From Myxococcales bacterium (lineage in GTDB: Bacteria > Myxococcota_A > Polyangia > Haliangiales > Haliangiaceae), in assembly GCA_947483555.1 (NCBI GenBank), contig CANKMW010000009.1:1-64000 (forward strand): DNA of 64,000 bases, in the 5' to 3' direction. This document shows, in pieces, positions 10,185-19,517 of the stretch. The notes beneath the pieces are model-generated. The model was not told the origin of the DNA and ran no database searches. It was given only the letters and a program-made list of their open reading frames with translations. The position numbers and the translations under genes are program-made. Position 1 is the stretch's first letter. The number at the start of each line of letters is the position of its first letter.

Positions 10185-11650
10185 GGCTTGCCTCCGGACC
10201 GCGCCTTCGCGATCAATGCCAGCTTGCGTTCGTGCAGGGTCGGATCGAGCCCGACCGGATACGGCTGCGGGTTGAGGAAGCGGCGGCTGCGCGGCGACAG
10301 CGCGCCGAGATCGGCGGCGGCGCGGGCGCGGGCCGCGGCCAGATCGCCCTCGACATTGGTGCGGACGCCGTCCTTGATGACCGTGACCAGCACGTCCTCG
10401 CCGTCGCCGTCGAGCGCGAAGCTGCGGGTCGGATCATCGAGGTCCCAGGCCCGGGCCGGCGCGGCGGGCGCACCGGCGAGCGCATCGTAGATGACGTCGC
10501 CGACCCAGCCACCCTCGCCGCGAAACCGGCGCACCGCCTGGATGCCGGGCGTCGAGACCTTGATCGGATTCTCGCTGAGCTTGATCGGGTACCGCCAGCC
10601 GTCGCCGTCGGCGACCGCGCCCAGCTTGTAGACCCCGCCCAGCGCCGGTTGATCGTACGCGGTCACCAGCTTGGTGCCGACGCCCCAGGTGTCGATGCGC
10701 GCGCCCTGGTCATGCAGGCTGGTGATGAGGTGCTCGTCGAGGTCGTTGCTGGCCGTGATGCGGGCGGCCGGGAAGCCGGCGGCGTCGAGCCGGGCGCGGG
10801 CCTGGATCGACAGGTGGGCCAGATCGCCGGAGTCGAGGCGCACGCCGAGCAGGTCGTGGCCACGGGCGCGCAGCTCGCGGCCGACCGCGATGGCGCGCTC
10901 GACGCCCTCGAGGGTATCGAAGGTATCGACGAGGAACACGGCGTTACCGGGCATGGCGGCCGCGTACTCGCGGAACGAGCGCTCCTCGTCGCCCCAGAAC
11001 ATCACCCACGAGTGGGCGTGCGTGCCCTTGACCGGGATGTTCCACAGCTTGCCGGCCAGCACGTTCGAGGTCGCGCCCACCCCGCCGATCCACGCCGCGC
11101 GACTGGCGGACAGCCCGCCGTCGATGCCCTGGGCGCGGCGCAAGCCGAACTCCAGCACCGGTTCGCCGCGCGCCGCCTGGCACACGCGCGCCGCCTTGGT
11201 GGCGACCAGCGTGCCGAAGTTCACCATCGTCAGCAGCGGGGTCTCGATCAGACCGGCTTGCAAGATCGGCGCGCGCACGCGCATGAGCGGCTCGTGCGCG
11301 AAGCACAGCCGGCCCTCGGGGATGGCGTCGACGGTGCCGGTGAAGCGCAGCTTGGCGAGATGATCGATGAAGCCGGCCTCGAACAGCGGCTTGCCGTCAC
11401 CGCCGCGCAGGGTGGCGAGGTACTCGCAGTCGCTGGCGTCGAAGTGCAGATGCTCGAGGTAATCGAGCGCCTGATCGAGGCCGGCGGCGATGGCATGGGC
11501 GCCGCCGAACGGGTGGCGCCGGAAGTGGAGGTGGAACACGCTGTCGCGCTCGGCGACGCCGGCCTTCCAGTACCCGTACGCCATCGTCAGCTGGTACAGG
11601 TCGGTGAGCAGCGCCAGGGAGGAGCGGTAGAGGTCGCTGAGCTGGGTCAT
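10181..11650 (-). CDS. pncB: Nicotinate phosphoribosyltransferase
   Basis: A 489-residue type-II phosphoribosyltransferase. It joins nicotinate and PRPP to give nicotinate mononucleotide, the entry step of NAD salvage. Family signatures seen are [15 protein letters not shown] at the N-terminus, [25 protein letters not shown], a GTHAHSWVM segment with the phosphorylatable-type His, VDTFDT and the substrate loop VRLDSGDL. The ATG at 11650 is chosen because the family begins at this motif; upstream frame extensions do not match. It is the first gene of the operon and lies downstream of the palindrome at 11734-11748. nadD, which supplies the intermediate adenylylation step, is not in this cluster. 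Confidence 0.94.
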
Positions 11651-11733
11651 GCGCGTTTTCTCCCGCCGCACGCCCACGGCGCGCGGTGAGCTTGGCACAA
11701 TGCGTCGTCGGCGTGTCCCGGGCCGGTCATATG

Positions 11734-11748
11734 GTGTATCTTGTACAC
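11734..11748. promoter_or_regulatory. Candidate NrtR operator in divergent pncB/pfkB promoter
   Basis: GTGTATCTTGTACAC is a 15-bp palindrome with perfect 5-bp arms (GTGTA/TACAC). It sits 84 bases upstream of pncB and 12 bases before the sugar-kinase ATG. TGTATC inside it could serve as a -10 element for the rightward gene, so a bound repressor would block RNA polymerase. A close match (12 of 15 positions) abuts the ADP-ribosylglycohydrolase start at 59755-59771. NrtR sites are known palindromes upstream of NAD genes; the assignment here is inference. Confidence 0.6.
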
Positions 11749-11759
11749 GAAGTAAGTGA

Positions 11760-12662
11760 ATGTCAACGGTGACGGGACCCGGGACGATGATCTGGGGTGA
11801 GCTGCTCTGGGATCGCTTCCCCGACGGCGATCGCCTCGGTGGTGCGCCCGCCAACGTCGCCTGGCACCTGGCGCAGCTCGGCACCCCGGTGGCGCTCGTG
11901 ACCCGGGTCGGTGACGATGCCGACGGCCGGGCGGCGATCGAGCGCCTGGCCGCCGTCGGTGTCGACACCTCGCTGGTCCAGGTCGATCCGGACCGCGCCA
12001 CCGGCGAGGTCACGGTGACGCTCGAGGCCGGCGAGCCCCGCTATCGCCTGGTTCCGGATCGCGCGTGGGAGCGCATCGCGTTCACCGCGGCGGTCGAGGC
12101 GCGGCTGCCGGCGGCGCGGGCGATCGTGTTCGGCACCCTGGCGCAGCGCACGCCGGTCGGGCTGGCGGCGCTGGCCGCGGTGCTGGCGGCGGCCTCGCCG
12201 CGCGTGGTGCGGGTCTGCGATCCCAACCTGAGACCGTCGAGCCGCGCGGCGGGCGATGACGCCGCGCTGGCGCAAGCGCTCGCCGCCGCTGACGTCGTCA
12301 AGCTGGGCGAGCGCGAGGTGACGCAGGTGGGCGCGCGGCTGGGTCACGCCGATCCGGTGGCGGCGCTGCTCGCGCGTGGCGCTCGGCTGATCGCAGTCAC
12401 GCGCGGCGCCGCCGGCAGCACGTGGCACGCCGCCGACGCCGCGCGCCTCGAGGTCGCCGCGATCGCGTCCCGCCCCGGCGGCGACAACGTCGGCTGCGGC
12501 GATGCCTACGTCGCCGGGATGGTGCACGGCCTGCTCGCCGGCTGGCCGTGGCCGCGGATCGCCCGGCTCGCCGCCGCGGTCGCCGCCGAGGTCGCGGGCG
12601 CCCGCGGTGCCACGCCGGTGATCGACGGCGCCGCGCTGGTCGCGAGCGCGGAGTCGTCGTGA
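11760..12662 (+). CDS. PfkB-family carbohydrate kinase
   Basis: A 300-residue ribokinase/fructokinase-fold enzyme. GGAPANVAWHLAQLG (27-41) is the N-terminal sugar-binding GG motif, RVGDDADG follows, and the C-terminal signature is GGDNVGCGDAYVAG (240-253) with catalytic base D248. The usual D-T-x-GAGD is DNVGCGD here; Cys replaces Ala in the anion hole. The sugar cannot be fixed from sequence. Fructokinase is the nearest look, but ribose would make biochemical sense because ribose 5-phosphate feeds the divergent prs-pncB operon. The start lies immediately after the shared operator. The stop overlaps the next gene's GTG (GTGA). Confidence 0.85.
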   Translation: MSTVTGPGTMIWGELLWDRFPDGDRLGGAPANVAWHLAQLGTPVALVTRVGDDADGRAAIERLAAVGVDTSLVQVDPDRATGEVTVTLEAGEPRYRLVPDRAWERIAFTAAVEARLPAARAIVFGTLAQRTPVGLAALAAVLAAASPRVVRVCDPNLRPSSRAAGDDAALAQALAAADVVKLGEREVTQVGARLGHADPVAALLARGARLIAVTRGAAGSTWHAADAARLEVAAIASRPGGDNVGCGDAYVAGMVHGLLAGWPWPRIARLAAAVAAEVAGARGATPVIDGAALVASAESS

Positions 12663-14809
12663 CCGGACGCCGGCTGACGACGGCAGTCGGTGCGGCCCGT
12701 GATCCGCGCCGCGATCCGTGGCTCGACGCCCTGCCGCTGGTCGCGCTCGGCGCGCTCACCCTCCTGCTGTGCTGGATGTACAGCGGCGTGTTCCGCGGCG
12801 AGGTGTGCGGCGACGACAACACGTTCCACTACGCCGAGAGCGCGCTGATCGCCGACTCGCTTCGCCACGGCGACCTCGACTGGTGGAACCCATCGGCCAA
12901 CGCCGGGTTTCCGACCGGCTACTACTACCAGCTCCTGCCGGCCGCGGTGCCCGGCGTCTTCGCCGCCATCTTCGGTGACGTCCTGTTCTGGTTTCAGCTG
13001 GCGGTGTTCCTGTCGATGGTGCTGGTGCCGGCGGCCGCGTACCGCGGCCTGCGTGTCATGGGCGCCGAGCCGTGGCCGGCGTTCGGTGGTGCGGTCGCGG
13101 TCTGCTTCGTCCTGTCGGGCTCCAAGTGGGGCGCCGGCGCCGAGGGCACGTTCTGGGTCGGGCTGTACACGCAGGGCGTCGCGATGGCGGCCTACCCGCT
13201 GGCCCTCGGTCACGGCTGGCGGTGGCTGGTGCACGGGCGCAGCGCGGCGTCGGCGGTGGGCTGGGGCCTGTTCGTCGGGCTGTGCCATCCGGTCGCTGGC
13301 ATGGCGCTCGGCCTCGGCTTGTTCGTGGCGCTGCCGGTCGCGCTCGTCGAGCAACAGCAGCGCGACACCCGGCATCGATTCCTCGCGCCCGTGCTCCGCT
13401 TGCTGCTGCTCGGCGGCCTGCTCGTGGTCGCCTCGGCCTCGGCCTGGGTCCAGGTGTTCGTCGACTACGAAGCCTTCGGCGGGTTTCCGCACCGCCTCAA
13501 GGACGAGGCCGGCCCCGGCTTCGAGCTGCTGCAGACCTGGCTCCGCGACGGCTACTTCCTCGACCACGAGCGCTGGCCGCCGCGCGTGCTCACGGCCCTG
13601 ATGGTGCCCGGCCTGGTGCTGAGCCTGCTGCTGTTCGTGCTCCGCAGCGGCCGTCACCTGGTCGCGCTGTGGCTCTCGGCGCTGGTGTTCGCGTACCTGC
13701 TCGGGGTCGGACGCACGCTGGTGACGGACGACGATCTGTTCCCGGCCGTGCGCGTGCTGGGTGCGCTCCAGGTCACGCTGGCGCTGGTGATCGGTGCCGC
13801 GTGTGTCGCCGGCGCGGTGGCGGCGGTGCGTGGTCTCGAGCGGGTCTGGCTGGGATGGATCGGTCAGGGCGTGGTCGGCTTCCTGCTCGGCGTGGTCGCG
13901 ATCGCGGTCATCGCGCAGGCGGCCGGGGCTCACCACGCTCGCGTGCAGGTCGCCACGGACTACAAACGCATCCACCGCCGCGAGCTCGATGAGGTCCTGG
14001 CCGCGATCCGCGTCGCCGGCCCGGGTCGGATCCAGAACCGCGGCACCACCACCGACACCGCGCCGGGTGTCGAGAACCACTGGTTCATGATGCTGCCGTA
14101 CGTCTACGCCGGCCGCGGTCAGCTGGTGGCCTACGGCGGTGCCGCGCTGCAGTCGTCTCCGAACTTCGTCTACCTGTGGGGCACGCCGGACCCGCAGCGT
14201 GCGGCGTGGATCTACGACGCGCCGCTGGTGCTCACCAACCACGAGCGGGGCCCCGCCATCGGCGGCACGCTGCTGGCGTCGACCGAGCACTTCGAGCTCC
14301 GCGAGCTACCGGCGCCCGGGCTGGTGTCGGCGGTCCAGGTGGTCGGCGAGATCCCACCCGGATCGTCGCGCAAGGCGACCCGCAAGGTGGTGATCAACTG
14401 GCAGCGCTCCGATCAGCCGCTCCACGATCAGGTGCTGGCGCATCCCGGCCACGGCATCGCCGGGCCGTTGCCCGACGGCGACGTGCTCGAGACCCGGCGC
14501 GGCCCGTCGACGATCACGGCCCGGGTCCGGGTCCGGACGCGGACGACGTACCTGGTCCACGAGAGCTGGCATCCGCGCTGGACCGCCACCATCGACGGCC
14601 GCGCCGCCCGCATCCGCCGCGTCACCCCCGACATGATGGCGGTCGACGTCGACCCCGGCGAGCACGTGCTGGCGCTGTCGTTCGAACGCCCGTGGTGGCA
14701 GTGGGCGCTGTGGCTGCTGGTCCCGCTGGCGGCGCTCGCCGCCTGGCTGGTGGAGCGGCGGTGGCTATTCCGCCGGCGGAATTCCAGCGCGCAGCACGAC
14801 CGGCAATGA
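12659..14809 (+). CDS. Multi-pass membrane protein, GT-C/YfhO-like
   Basis: A 716-residue integral membrane protein with about 11-12 hydrophobic helices between residues 20 and 430, then a periplasmic C-terminal domain and a last helix near 690. The first loop contains the acidic GDDNTFHYAE segment after TM1, as in GT-C lipid-linked sugar transferases. The late segment ESWHPRWTATIDGRAARI resembles the YfhO/6-pyruvoyl-type C-terminal motif (pGWxxxVDG). A polyisoprenyl-phosphate sugar transferase acting outside the inner membrane is a plausible role; donor and acceptor are unknown. The GTG at 12659 overlaps the upstream stop. The gene ends 45 bases inside the convergent lipoprotein gene. Confidence 0.7.
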   Translation: MTGRRLTTAVGAARDPRRDPWLDALPLVALGALTLLLCWMYSGVFRGEVCGDDNTFHYAESALIADSLRHGDLDWWNPSANAGFPTGYYYQLLPAAVPGVFAAIFGDVLFWFQLAVFLSMVLVPAAAYRGLRVMGAEPWPAFGGAVAVCFVLSGSKWGAGAEGTFWVGLYTQGVAMAAYPLALGHGWRWLVHGRSAASAVGWGLFVGLCHPVAGMALGLGLFVALPVALVEQQQRDTRHRFLAPVLRLLLLGGLLVVASASAWVQVFVDYEAFGGFPHRLKDEAGPGFELLQTWLRDGYFLDHERWPPRVLTALMVPGLVLSLLLFVLRSGRHLVALWLSALVFAYLLGVGRTLVTDDDLFPAVRVLGALQVTLALVIGAACVAGAVAAVRGLERVWLGWIGQGVVGFLLGVVAIAVIAQAAGAHHARVQVATDYKRIHRRELDEVLAAIRVAGPGRIQNRGTTTDTAPGVENHWFMMLPYVYAGRGQLVAYGGAALQSSPNFVYLWGTPDPQRAAWIYDAPLVLTNHERGPAIGGTLLASTEHFELRELPAPGLVSAVQVVGEIPPGSSRKATRKVVINWQRSDQPLHDQVLAHPGHGIAGPLPDGDVLETRRGPSTITARVRVRTRTTYLVHESWHPRWTATIDGRAARIRRVTPDMMAVDVDPGEHVLALSFERPWWQWALWLLVPLAALAAWLVERRWLFRRRNSSAQHDRQ

Positions 14810-16855
14810 CGACGGCGTGACCGAGCAGACGTCGGTGCCGGACCCGCTGTCGACGCCGACCTGGCCGGTGAAGACGATGTCCCCGGGGTTGGCGACGGTC
14901 TGGCAGGGATCGCCACCGCCGTGGAACAAGCCCGAGCCGGGGCCGCTCTCCACCGTGTTGGTCATCGACGAGCCCGGCGCCAGGCTGGTCTGGGTGAAGC
15001 GGTGAAAGAGCGGGAAGACCAGATCGTCGGTCGGCATGACGAACTCGGCGCTGAGCGACGACGCCGCGTTGGTGATCGTGTACGCGGGGTCGGTGAAGGT
15101 GAAACACGTGAGGTCGAGCGGCGCCGCCGCGGCGAGCACGAGGTCCGAACCGTAGACCAGGCGGCGGTACGTGACGTCGTAGAGGTTGCCGACCGGCTCG
15201 TTGGTCGTGCAGCGGACGATCGTGGACGTGTCGCGGGAGCGGATCGGTGTGCCGGTCGAGACCGTGACGTCGATCTGAGCGCCGCTGCCGGCGCCGACCG
15301 TCAGCGGTGACGGCGCGAACGCCATCGCGAAGTCGTTGGTCAGGGTGTCGACGCAGGTGACGTCGAGCGCCTGGTTGCCCGAGTTGCTGACGTAGATCGG
15401 GCCGCTGATCGTGCTCGGCGCCGGACAGGTCACGCCGGCGCCGTAGCTGTAGAGAGAGGACACCAGCGGGCCATCACCGGCGGTGAACGCCAGCGCGACC
15501 GGACTCGAGCAGGCGCCAGGCGTGTCGACGGTCGCGGCGCCGGTGGTGGTGCCGAGCGCGGCCGGGCTGTAGGTCATCGTGCCGACGCCGCTGGCGCCGC
15601 CGAGCACCATCGCCGGCAGCTGGAGCGCGAACGGCGCCGCGGTCGAGCTCTGGAGCGTGGCCGCCGCGTTGCCGCTGTTGGTGATCGAGACCGGCCCGGT
15701 GCGCGTGCCGCCGACGGACATGTATCCGAAGTTGGTCGCCGCCGGCGTGGCGGTCAGGAAGGGCCCGGTCAGCGTCTGCCGCACCGGGACGTCGGTATCG
15801 GTGCTGGTCGGGATGGTCGTGTTGATGCGCAGCACGGCGTCGAAGGCGCGCGGCTGCATCGGCAGGCCGATCGCCAGGCGGGTGACGGTGAGCTGGACCA
15901 TGCTGCTGGCCGGCACCGAGCCGCTGGTCGGCACGACCGTGTAGCGCAGGTGATCATTCTCGGCGTCGGTCAGGAACCCGGCCGTGAACGGCACCGCGAT
16001 CAGCGCCGAGTTCATCAGCGTCACCGTCGCGGTGGCCGACGTCGCGCCGCAGGTGATCGCGCCGAAGTTGACCGGGGTGCCCTGCACCAGCACACCGCCG
16101 GTGACCGCGCCGGTGCCGGTGATCGGCAGGTTGGTCGGCGCGGTGCCGCAGTGGAGCCCGGTGACGGTCACCGCCGAGGCCGTGCTGTCGCTGCCGAGGG
16201 CGGTCGGCGCGTAGGTGAAGCTGGCGCTGGCGGACTGGCCGCCGGCGAGCACGATCGAACCGGCGGTCCCGAACAGACGGGTGAACTCGCCGCCCGGCGC
16301 GGCGAGCGCCACGGTCGCCGGCGCGTTGCCGGTATTGGCGACCAGGACCATCGACGGCAACGAGGTCGTGCCGGCCTCGACCTGCCCGATGCCGACCGAC
16401 GGCGGCGTCATGGTGATGTGGGCCCCGCGCGGCGTGACCCGCACCGGCACGCTGTGTGGCGAGCCCGGCAGGTTGGTGGTGGCGGTCAGGGTCGCGGTCA
16501 GGGTGGAGCCGGCGGTCGCGGCCTGTGGCACGGTGACGGCGAGCGTGAAGGTCGTCGACGCGCCGGCCACGATCGAGCCCGACGACGGCGTCACGGTGAA
16601 CGCCGGGTCCGACAGCGCCAGCGCGTAGGTCAGCTCGGCGCTGCCGGTGTTCATCACCGTGAAGGTCTGCTGCGTCGAGGCGCCGCAGTCGGTCACCGCG
16701 AGGTCGACGACCAGCGGCAGCATCCCGGCCGGAGCCGGCACCGCGTCGACGTCGCCCCCGCCGTCGCGGCCGGCGTCGATGAAGCTGGCGTCGCCGTCAT
16801 CACACGCCGCGAGCAGGAAGGCGAAGCTGAGAACGCAGATCCGAAAATCCGTCAT
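14765..16855 (-). CDS. Choice-of-anchor D surface lipoprotein
   Basis: A 696-residue exported lipoprotein. The signal peptide ends in the lipobox LAAC (near residue 18), followed by an Asp/Gly-rich linker. The rest consists of about five repeated Ig-like ASH/choice-of-anchor D units of around 100 residues. Each has a start like LPLVVDLAVTDCGAS or PVNFGAITCGATS, a middle VTLMNSA / VSITNSGNAAA strand and a Thr/Ala-rich end. Such repeats are common in myxobacterial surface proteins with presumed adhesion or structural roles. Its 3' end overlaps the convergent membrane-protein gene. No enzymatic motif is visible. Confidence 0.82.
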   Translation of the reverse strand: MTDFRICVLSFAFLLAACDDGDASFIDAGRDGGGDVDAVPAPAGMLPLVVDLAVTDCGASTQQTFTVMNTGSAELTYALALSDPAFTVTPSSGSIVAGASTTFTLAVTVPQAATAGSTLTATLTATTNLPGSPHSVPVRVTPRGAHITMTPPSVGIGQVEAGTTSLPSMVLVANTGNAPATVALAAPGGEFTRLFGTAGSIVLAGGQSASASFTYAPTALGSDSTASAVTVTGLHCGTAPTNLPITGTGAVTGGVLVQGTPVNFGAITCGATSATATVTLMNSALIAVPFTAGFLTDAENDHLRYTVVPTSGSVPASSMVQLTVTRLAIGLPMQPRAFDAVLRINTTIPTSTDTDVPVRQTLTGPFLTATPAATNFGYMSVGGTRTGPVSITNSGNAAATLQSSTAAPFALQLPAMVLGGASGVGTMTYSPAALGTTTGAATVDTPGACSSPVALAFTAGDGPLVSSLYSYGAGVTCPAPSTISGPIYVSNSGNQALDVTCVDTLTNDFAMAFAPSPLTVGAGSGAQIDVTVSTGTPIRSRDTSTIVRCTTNEPVGNLYDVTYRRLVYGSDLVLAAAAPLDLTCFTFTDPAYTITNAASSLSAEFVMPTDDLVFPLFHRFTQTSLAPGSSMTNTVESGPGSGLFHGGGDPCQTVANPGDIVFTGQVGVDSGSGTDVCSVTPSSLPVVLRAGIPPAE

Positions 16856-16876
16856 GGCGACCCCCCCGGCCCGATC

Positions 16877-18040
16877 CTACTCCGGGACGCGGGGCAGCGG
16901 CAGTACCAGCTTGAAGAAGGTGAGCTTCCAGGCATCGTCGATCTTGGTGAACTCGAAGCTGCCGGTGATGGTCGCCTTCTCGAACTCGATCAGGAGCTGC
17001 AGCGAGGCGCCGGTGCGCTTCGGGTTCTGGCGCGCCGAGGTCACGTGGAGGATGCGGCGGAACGGTCCCAGCACCTGGCGTCGATCGGCCTCGACCTGGC
17101 GCAGGTTGTGGAGCGCGATCGACTGCTGGAACCCGAGCGCCGCCTGGTTCCAGATCGCGTCGATGTCTTCGCGCGCCGAGGCCTCGAGAATCTGCTGCGC
17201 GGCGGCGCGCAGCTCCTGCTCGGGGCCCTGCACGCGCGCTTCACGCTGCTCCTGGGTTGGCGGCGCGACATCCTTGGGCACGTCGACGAAGATGCCGAGC
17301 ATCTTCCACCGCCCGGTCTCCCAGCGGAACGCCATCGAGCCCTTGGTCGATCCCGACAGGTACTCGAGCCGGGCGTCGACCCGCCCGGTGCGGCCGCCGG
17401 GGCCGCGGTTGATCTCGGTGGACAGCACCGCGCTGATCTCCTGGAACGGTCCCAGGGTGCGATTCATGTCGGCCATCTGGGCCACGAACGTCTCCTCGAG
17501 CACGACCTCCTGGAACCGGATCGACGCATCGCGATAGACCTCGCGCGCCTGGCCGTCGCGCAGCGCGACCAGGATGCTCTCGGCCAGCGGGCGGAAGTCG
17601 GGTGCCCGGGCGTGGCGAAGCTGCAGCCCGACGATCACCGCGATCCACGAGAACACGAGCAGGAAGCTGAGGATGACGCTGCGGGCCATGACCCGGCCGC
17701 GCCGGGTGCGCGGCACGACCGGCAGGTGGGAGAGCGACTCGCCGACCCGGCCGGCGATGCTGTCGCTGGCCTGCACCACCTTGTCGCCGATGGCGTCGGC
17801 GGCGTGGACGACCTTGGCGCCGACCTTGGCGCCGACCTTGATCGCGACCGCGACCGGCATGGTCTGGGCGCGCTTGCGGCGCTCCGGCTGCCCGGCCGGG
17901 GCCTGGTGCAACTCGGGGTCGCTGAAGCGCACGTCGACCGACCCCGACGCCGCCGGGTGCTGCGAACCAGACTCGCTCGCGGCGTCCGCCGGCGCCGGCG
18001 GTTCGCCGGGTGGTTCGCCGGGCGGGTCCGGGTCGGGCAC
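16877..18040 (-). CDS. Single-pass membrane protein with duplicated DUF4019-like domain
   Basis: A 387-residue protein starting with GTG at 18040. Residues 1-55 are Pro/Ala-rich. Residues 65-100 are an amphipathic Lys/Val/Ala stretch (VGAKVGAKVVHAADAIGDK). One membrane helix follows at about 118-140 (SVILSFLLVFSWIAVIVGLQL). The outer part holds two related alpha+beta units (about 145-255 and 265-385), each with a segment like FQEVVLEETF or FQQSIALHNL and a closing GRWKMLGIF / DAWKLTFFK strand, resembling DUF4019-type folds. A sensor or scaffold role is possible but unproven. It sits between the anchor-D gene and the molybdenum hydroxylase operon without evident coupling. Confidence 0.6.
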   Translation of the reverse strand: MPDPDPPGEPPGEPPAPADAASESGSQHPAASGSVDVRFSDPELHQAPAGQPERRKRAQTMPVAVAIKVGAKVGAKVVHAADAIGDKVVQASDSIAGRVGESLSHLPVVPRTRRGRVMARSVILSFLLVFSWIAVIVGLQLRHARAPDFRPLAESILVALRDGQAREVYRDASIRFQEVVLEETFVAQMADMNRTLGPFQEISAVLSTEINRGPGGRTGRVDARLEYLSGSTKGSMAFRWETGRWKMLGIFVDVPKDVAPPTQEQREARVQGPEQELRAAAQQILEASAREDIDAIWNQAALGFQQSIALHNLRQVEADRRQVLGPFRRILHVTSARQNPKRTGASLQLLIEFEKATITGSFEFTKIDDAWKLTFFKLVLPLPRVPE

Positions 18041-18087
18041 GTCGCGATTATGACGCGTCCGCCGGGCGGTGCTTCAAGCCGCGGTCA

Positions 18088-18675
18088 CTAATCCGGCGGG
18101 GCGTCGGTGGCCAGGGCGTCGGTGGCGGCGTCGGCCACCGACGCGTCGACCGGTCGCGCGTCGGTGCGGGCGTCGGTCGTGGCATCGACCTCGCCGCGGT
18201 CGCCGGCCCAGAACACGACGTCGTCACGGACGCCGGCGACCTCGGCGCGGATGCGCACCGGCTGACCATAGCCGCCGTAATAGACCAGCAGCAGATCGCC
18301 GGTGACGACGGTGTCGGCGCCGGTCGGACGCACGGCCATCGGCGACTCCTCGCTCGAGATGAGCTCGCCGTCGGGCCGTTCGAGCCGCGTCATCTGGGCG
18401 ACGCAGTCGCCGGTGCCGGTGCCGGTGATGCGCAGCGCGGCGACGATCATGTCGGAGCCCTGGCCGCCGGCCACGAGCTGCACCACGTCATCGGTGGCGA
18501 TGGGCGTGAACACCCCCGCGGCGTCATGGCCGATCTCGACCGCCGTGACGGTGGGGCGCGGCGCGCCGGGCGCCAGCTCGCAGGTCTCCGACTGCGGCGT
18601 CGGCACGTTGCACCCACCGCCGCACCCGGCGGCGCCGCCAGCCAGGGCGACCGCGGTGGCGATGGTGGCCCTCAC
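18088..18675 (-). CDS. Small lipoprotein at the end of the Mo-hydroxylase operon
   Basis: A 195-residue predicted lipoprotein. Its GTG start at 18675 overlaps the FAD-subunit stop (GTGA), so the two are translationally coupled. The signal peptide (RATIATAVALAGGAAGC) ends in a lipobox AAGC. The mature part has a beta-rich core (about 35-155) and an Asp/Ala/Thr-rich tail with repeated DA(R/T)TDA units. No known domain is recognised. The coupling suggests expression with the oxidoreductase, but an exported lipoprotein is an unusual partner for a cytoplasmic hydroxylase. Confidence 0.7.
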   Translation of the reverse strand: MRATIATAVALAGGAAGCGGGCNVPTPQSETCELAPGAPRPTVTAVEIGHDAAGVFTPIATDDVVQLVAGGQGSDMIVAALRITGTGTGDCVAQMTRLERPDGELISSEESPMAVRPTGADTVVTGDLLLVYYGGYGQPVRIRAEVAGVRDDVVFWAGDRGEVDATTDARTDARPVDASVADAATDALATDAPPD

Positions 18676-19517
18676 GGCAGCTTGCCGGCGTTGATCACGA
18701 AGCGCATGAGCAGACTCTGGGCGACCTCGAGCCGGTAGTCTGCGGCCGAGCGCACATCGGTGATGGGCCGGATCTCGTCGGCGAGGGCGACCGCGACCGC
18801 GCGGCCGGTGTCGGCGTCGGGTGGGCGTCCGGTGGCGGCCGCCTCGGCGGCGGCGGCCCGGATCGGCCGCTCGGCGACCGCGCCCAGCCCGAACCGCGCC
18901 CAGCTGATGAGGCCGTGCTCGACGTGGATCGCCGCCGCCGCCATCACCTTGGAGATCGACTGCGCGGCGCGGGTGCCGACCTTGCGCCACGCCAGCCGGG
19001 TGCCCGCCGCCGGCACCGGGATCGTGATGGCGGCGATCAGCTCGTCGGCGGCCAGCACGGTGGTGCGGTAGCCGGTGGTGAAGCTCCGGTACGGGACGTC
19101 GCGGCGGCCGCGGGGCGAGGCCAGCTCCAGCGTGGCATCGAGGGCGAGCAGCACCGGCAGGCTGTCGCCGACCGGCGACGACGTGACGATGTTGCCGCCG
19201 ATCGTGCCGCGGGCCTGGATCTGCAACGCCCCGATCTCGCCGGCCGCGGCGGCCAGGATCGGCACCTGCGCCACCACCCATTCGTGGCCGATGATGTCGA
19301 GCCAGGTCGTGCCGGCGGCGATGCGGATCGTGTCGGCGTCGCGGACGATGCCGCGCAGCTCGGCGCAGCCGCACAGATCGACGATGCCGGGCGGCGCGCT
19401 GCGATGGTTGGCGTTCACCATCAGGTCGGTGCCGCCGGCCAGCACCATCCAGTCGGGATGGGCGGCGTGGGCGGCGACCGCGTCGGCCAGCGTGGCGGGG
19501 CGCAGATAGCCGGTCAT
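18672..19517 (-). CDS. Xanthine-dehydrogenase-family FAD-binding subunit
   Basis: A 281-residue FAD_binding_5/CO-dehydrogenase flavoprotein C-terminal subunit. It passes electrons from the 2Fe-2S subunit via FAD to an acceptor. VLAGGTDLMVNAN (about 26-38) is the FAD-binding AGGTD motif, and IGALQIQARGTIGGNI (about 100-115) is the second FAD-binding motif (RxxGTxGGN). AQSISKVMAA is typical of the C-terminal domain. It overlaps the 2Fe-2S gene start-to-stop by four bases. The complex would hydroxylate a purine, nicotinate-like heterocycle or aldehyde; the substrate is not readable from this subunit. Confidence 0.9.
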   Translation of the reverse strand: MTGYLRPATLADAVAAHAAHPDWMVLAGGTDLMVNANHRSAPPGIVDLCGCAELRGIVRDADTIRIAAGTTWLDIIGHEWVVAQVPILAAAAGEIGALQIQARGTIGGNIVTSSPVGDSLPVLLALDATLELASPRGRRDVPYRSFTTGYRTTVLAADELIAAITIPVPAAGTRLAWRKVGTRAAQSISKVMAAAAIHVEHGLISWARFGLGAVAERPIRAAAAEAAATGRPPDADTGRAVAVALADEIRPITDVRSAADYRLEVAQSLLMRFVINAGKLP

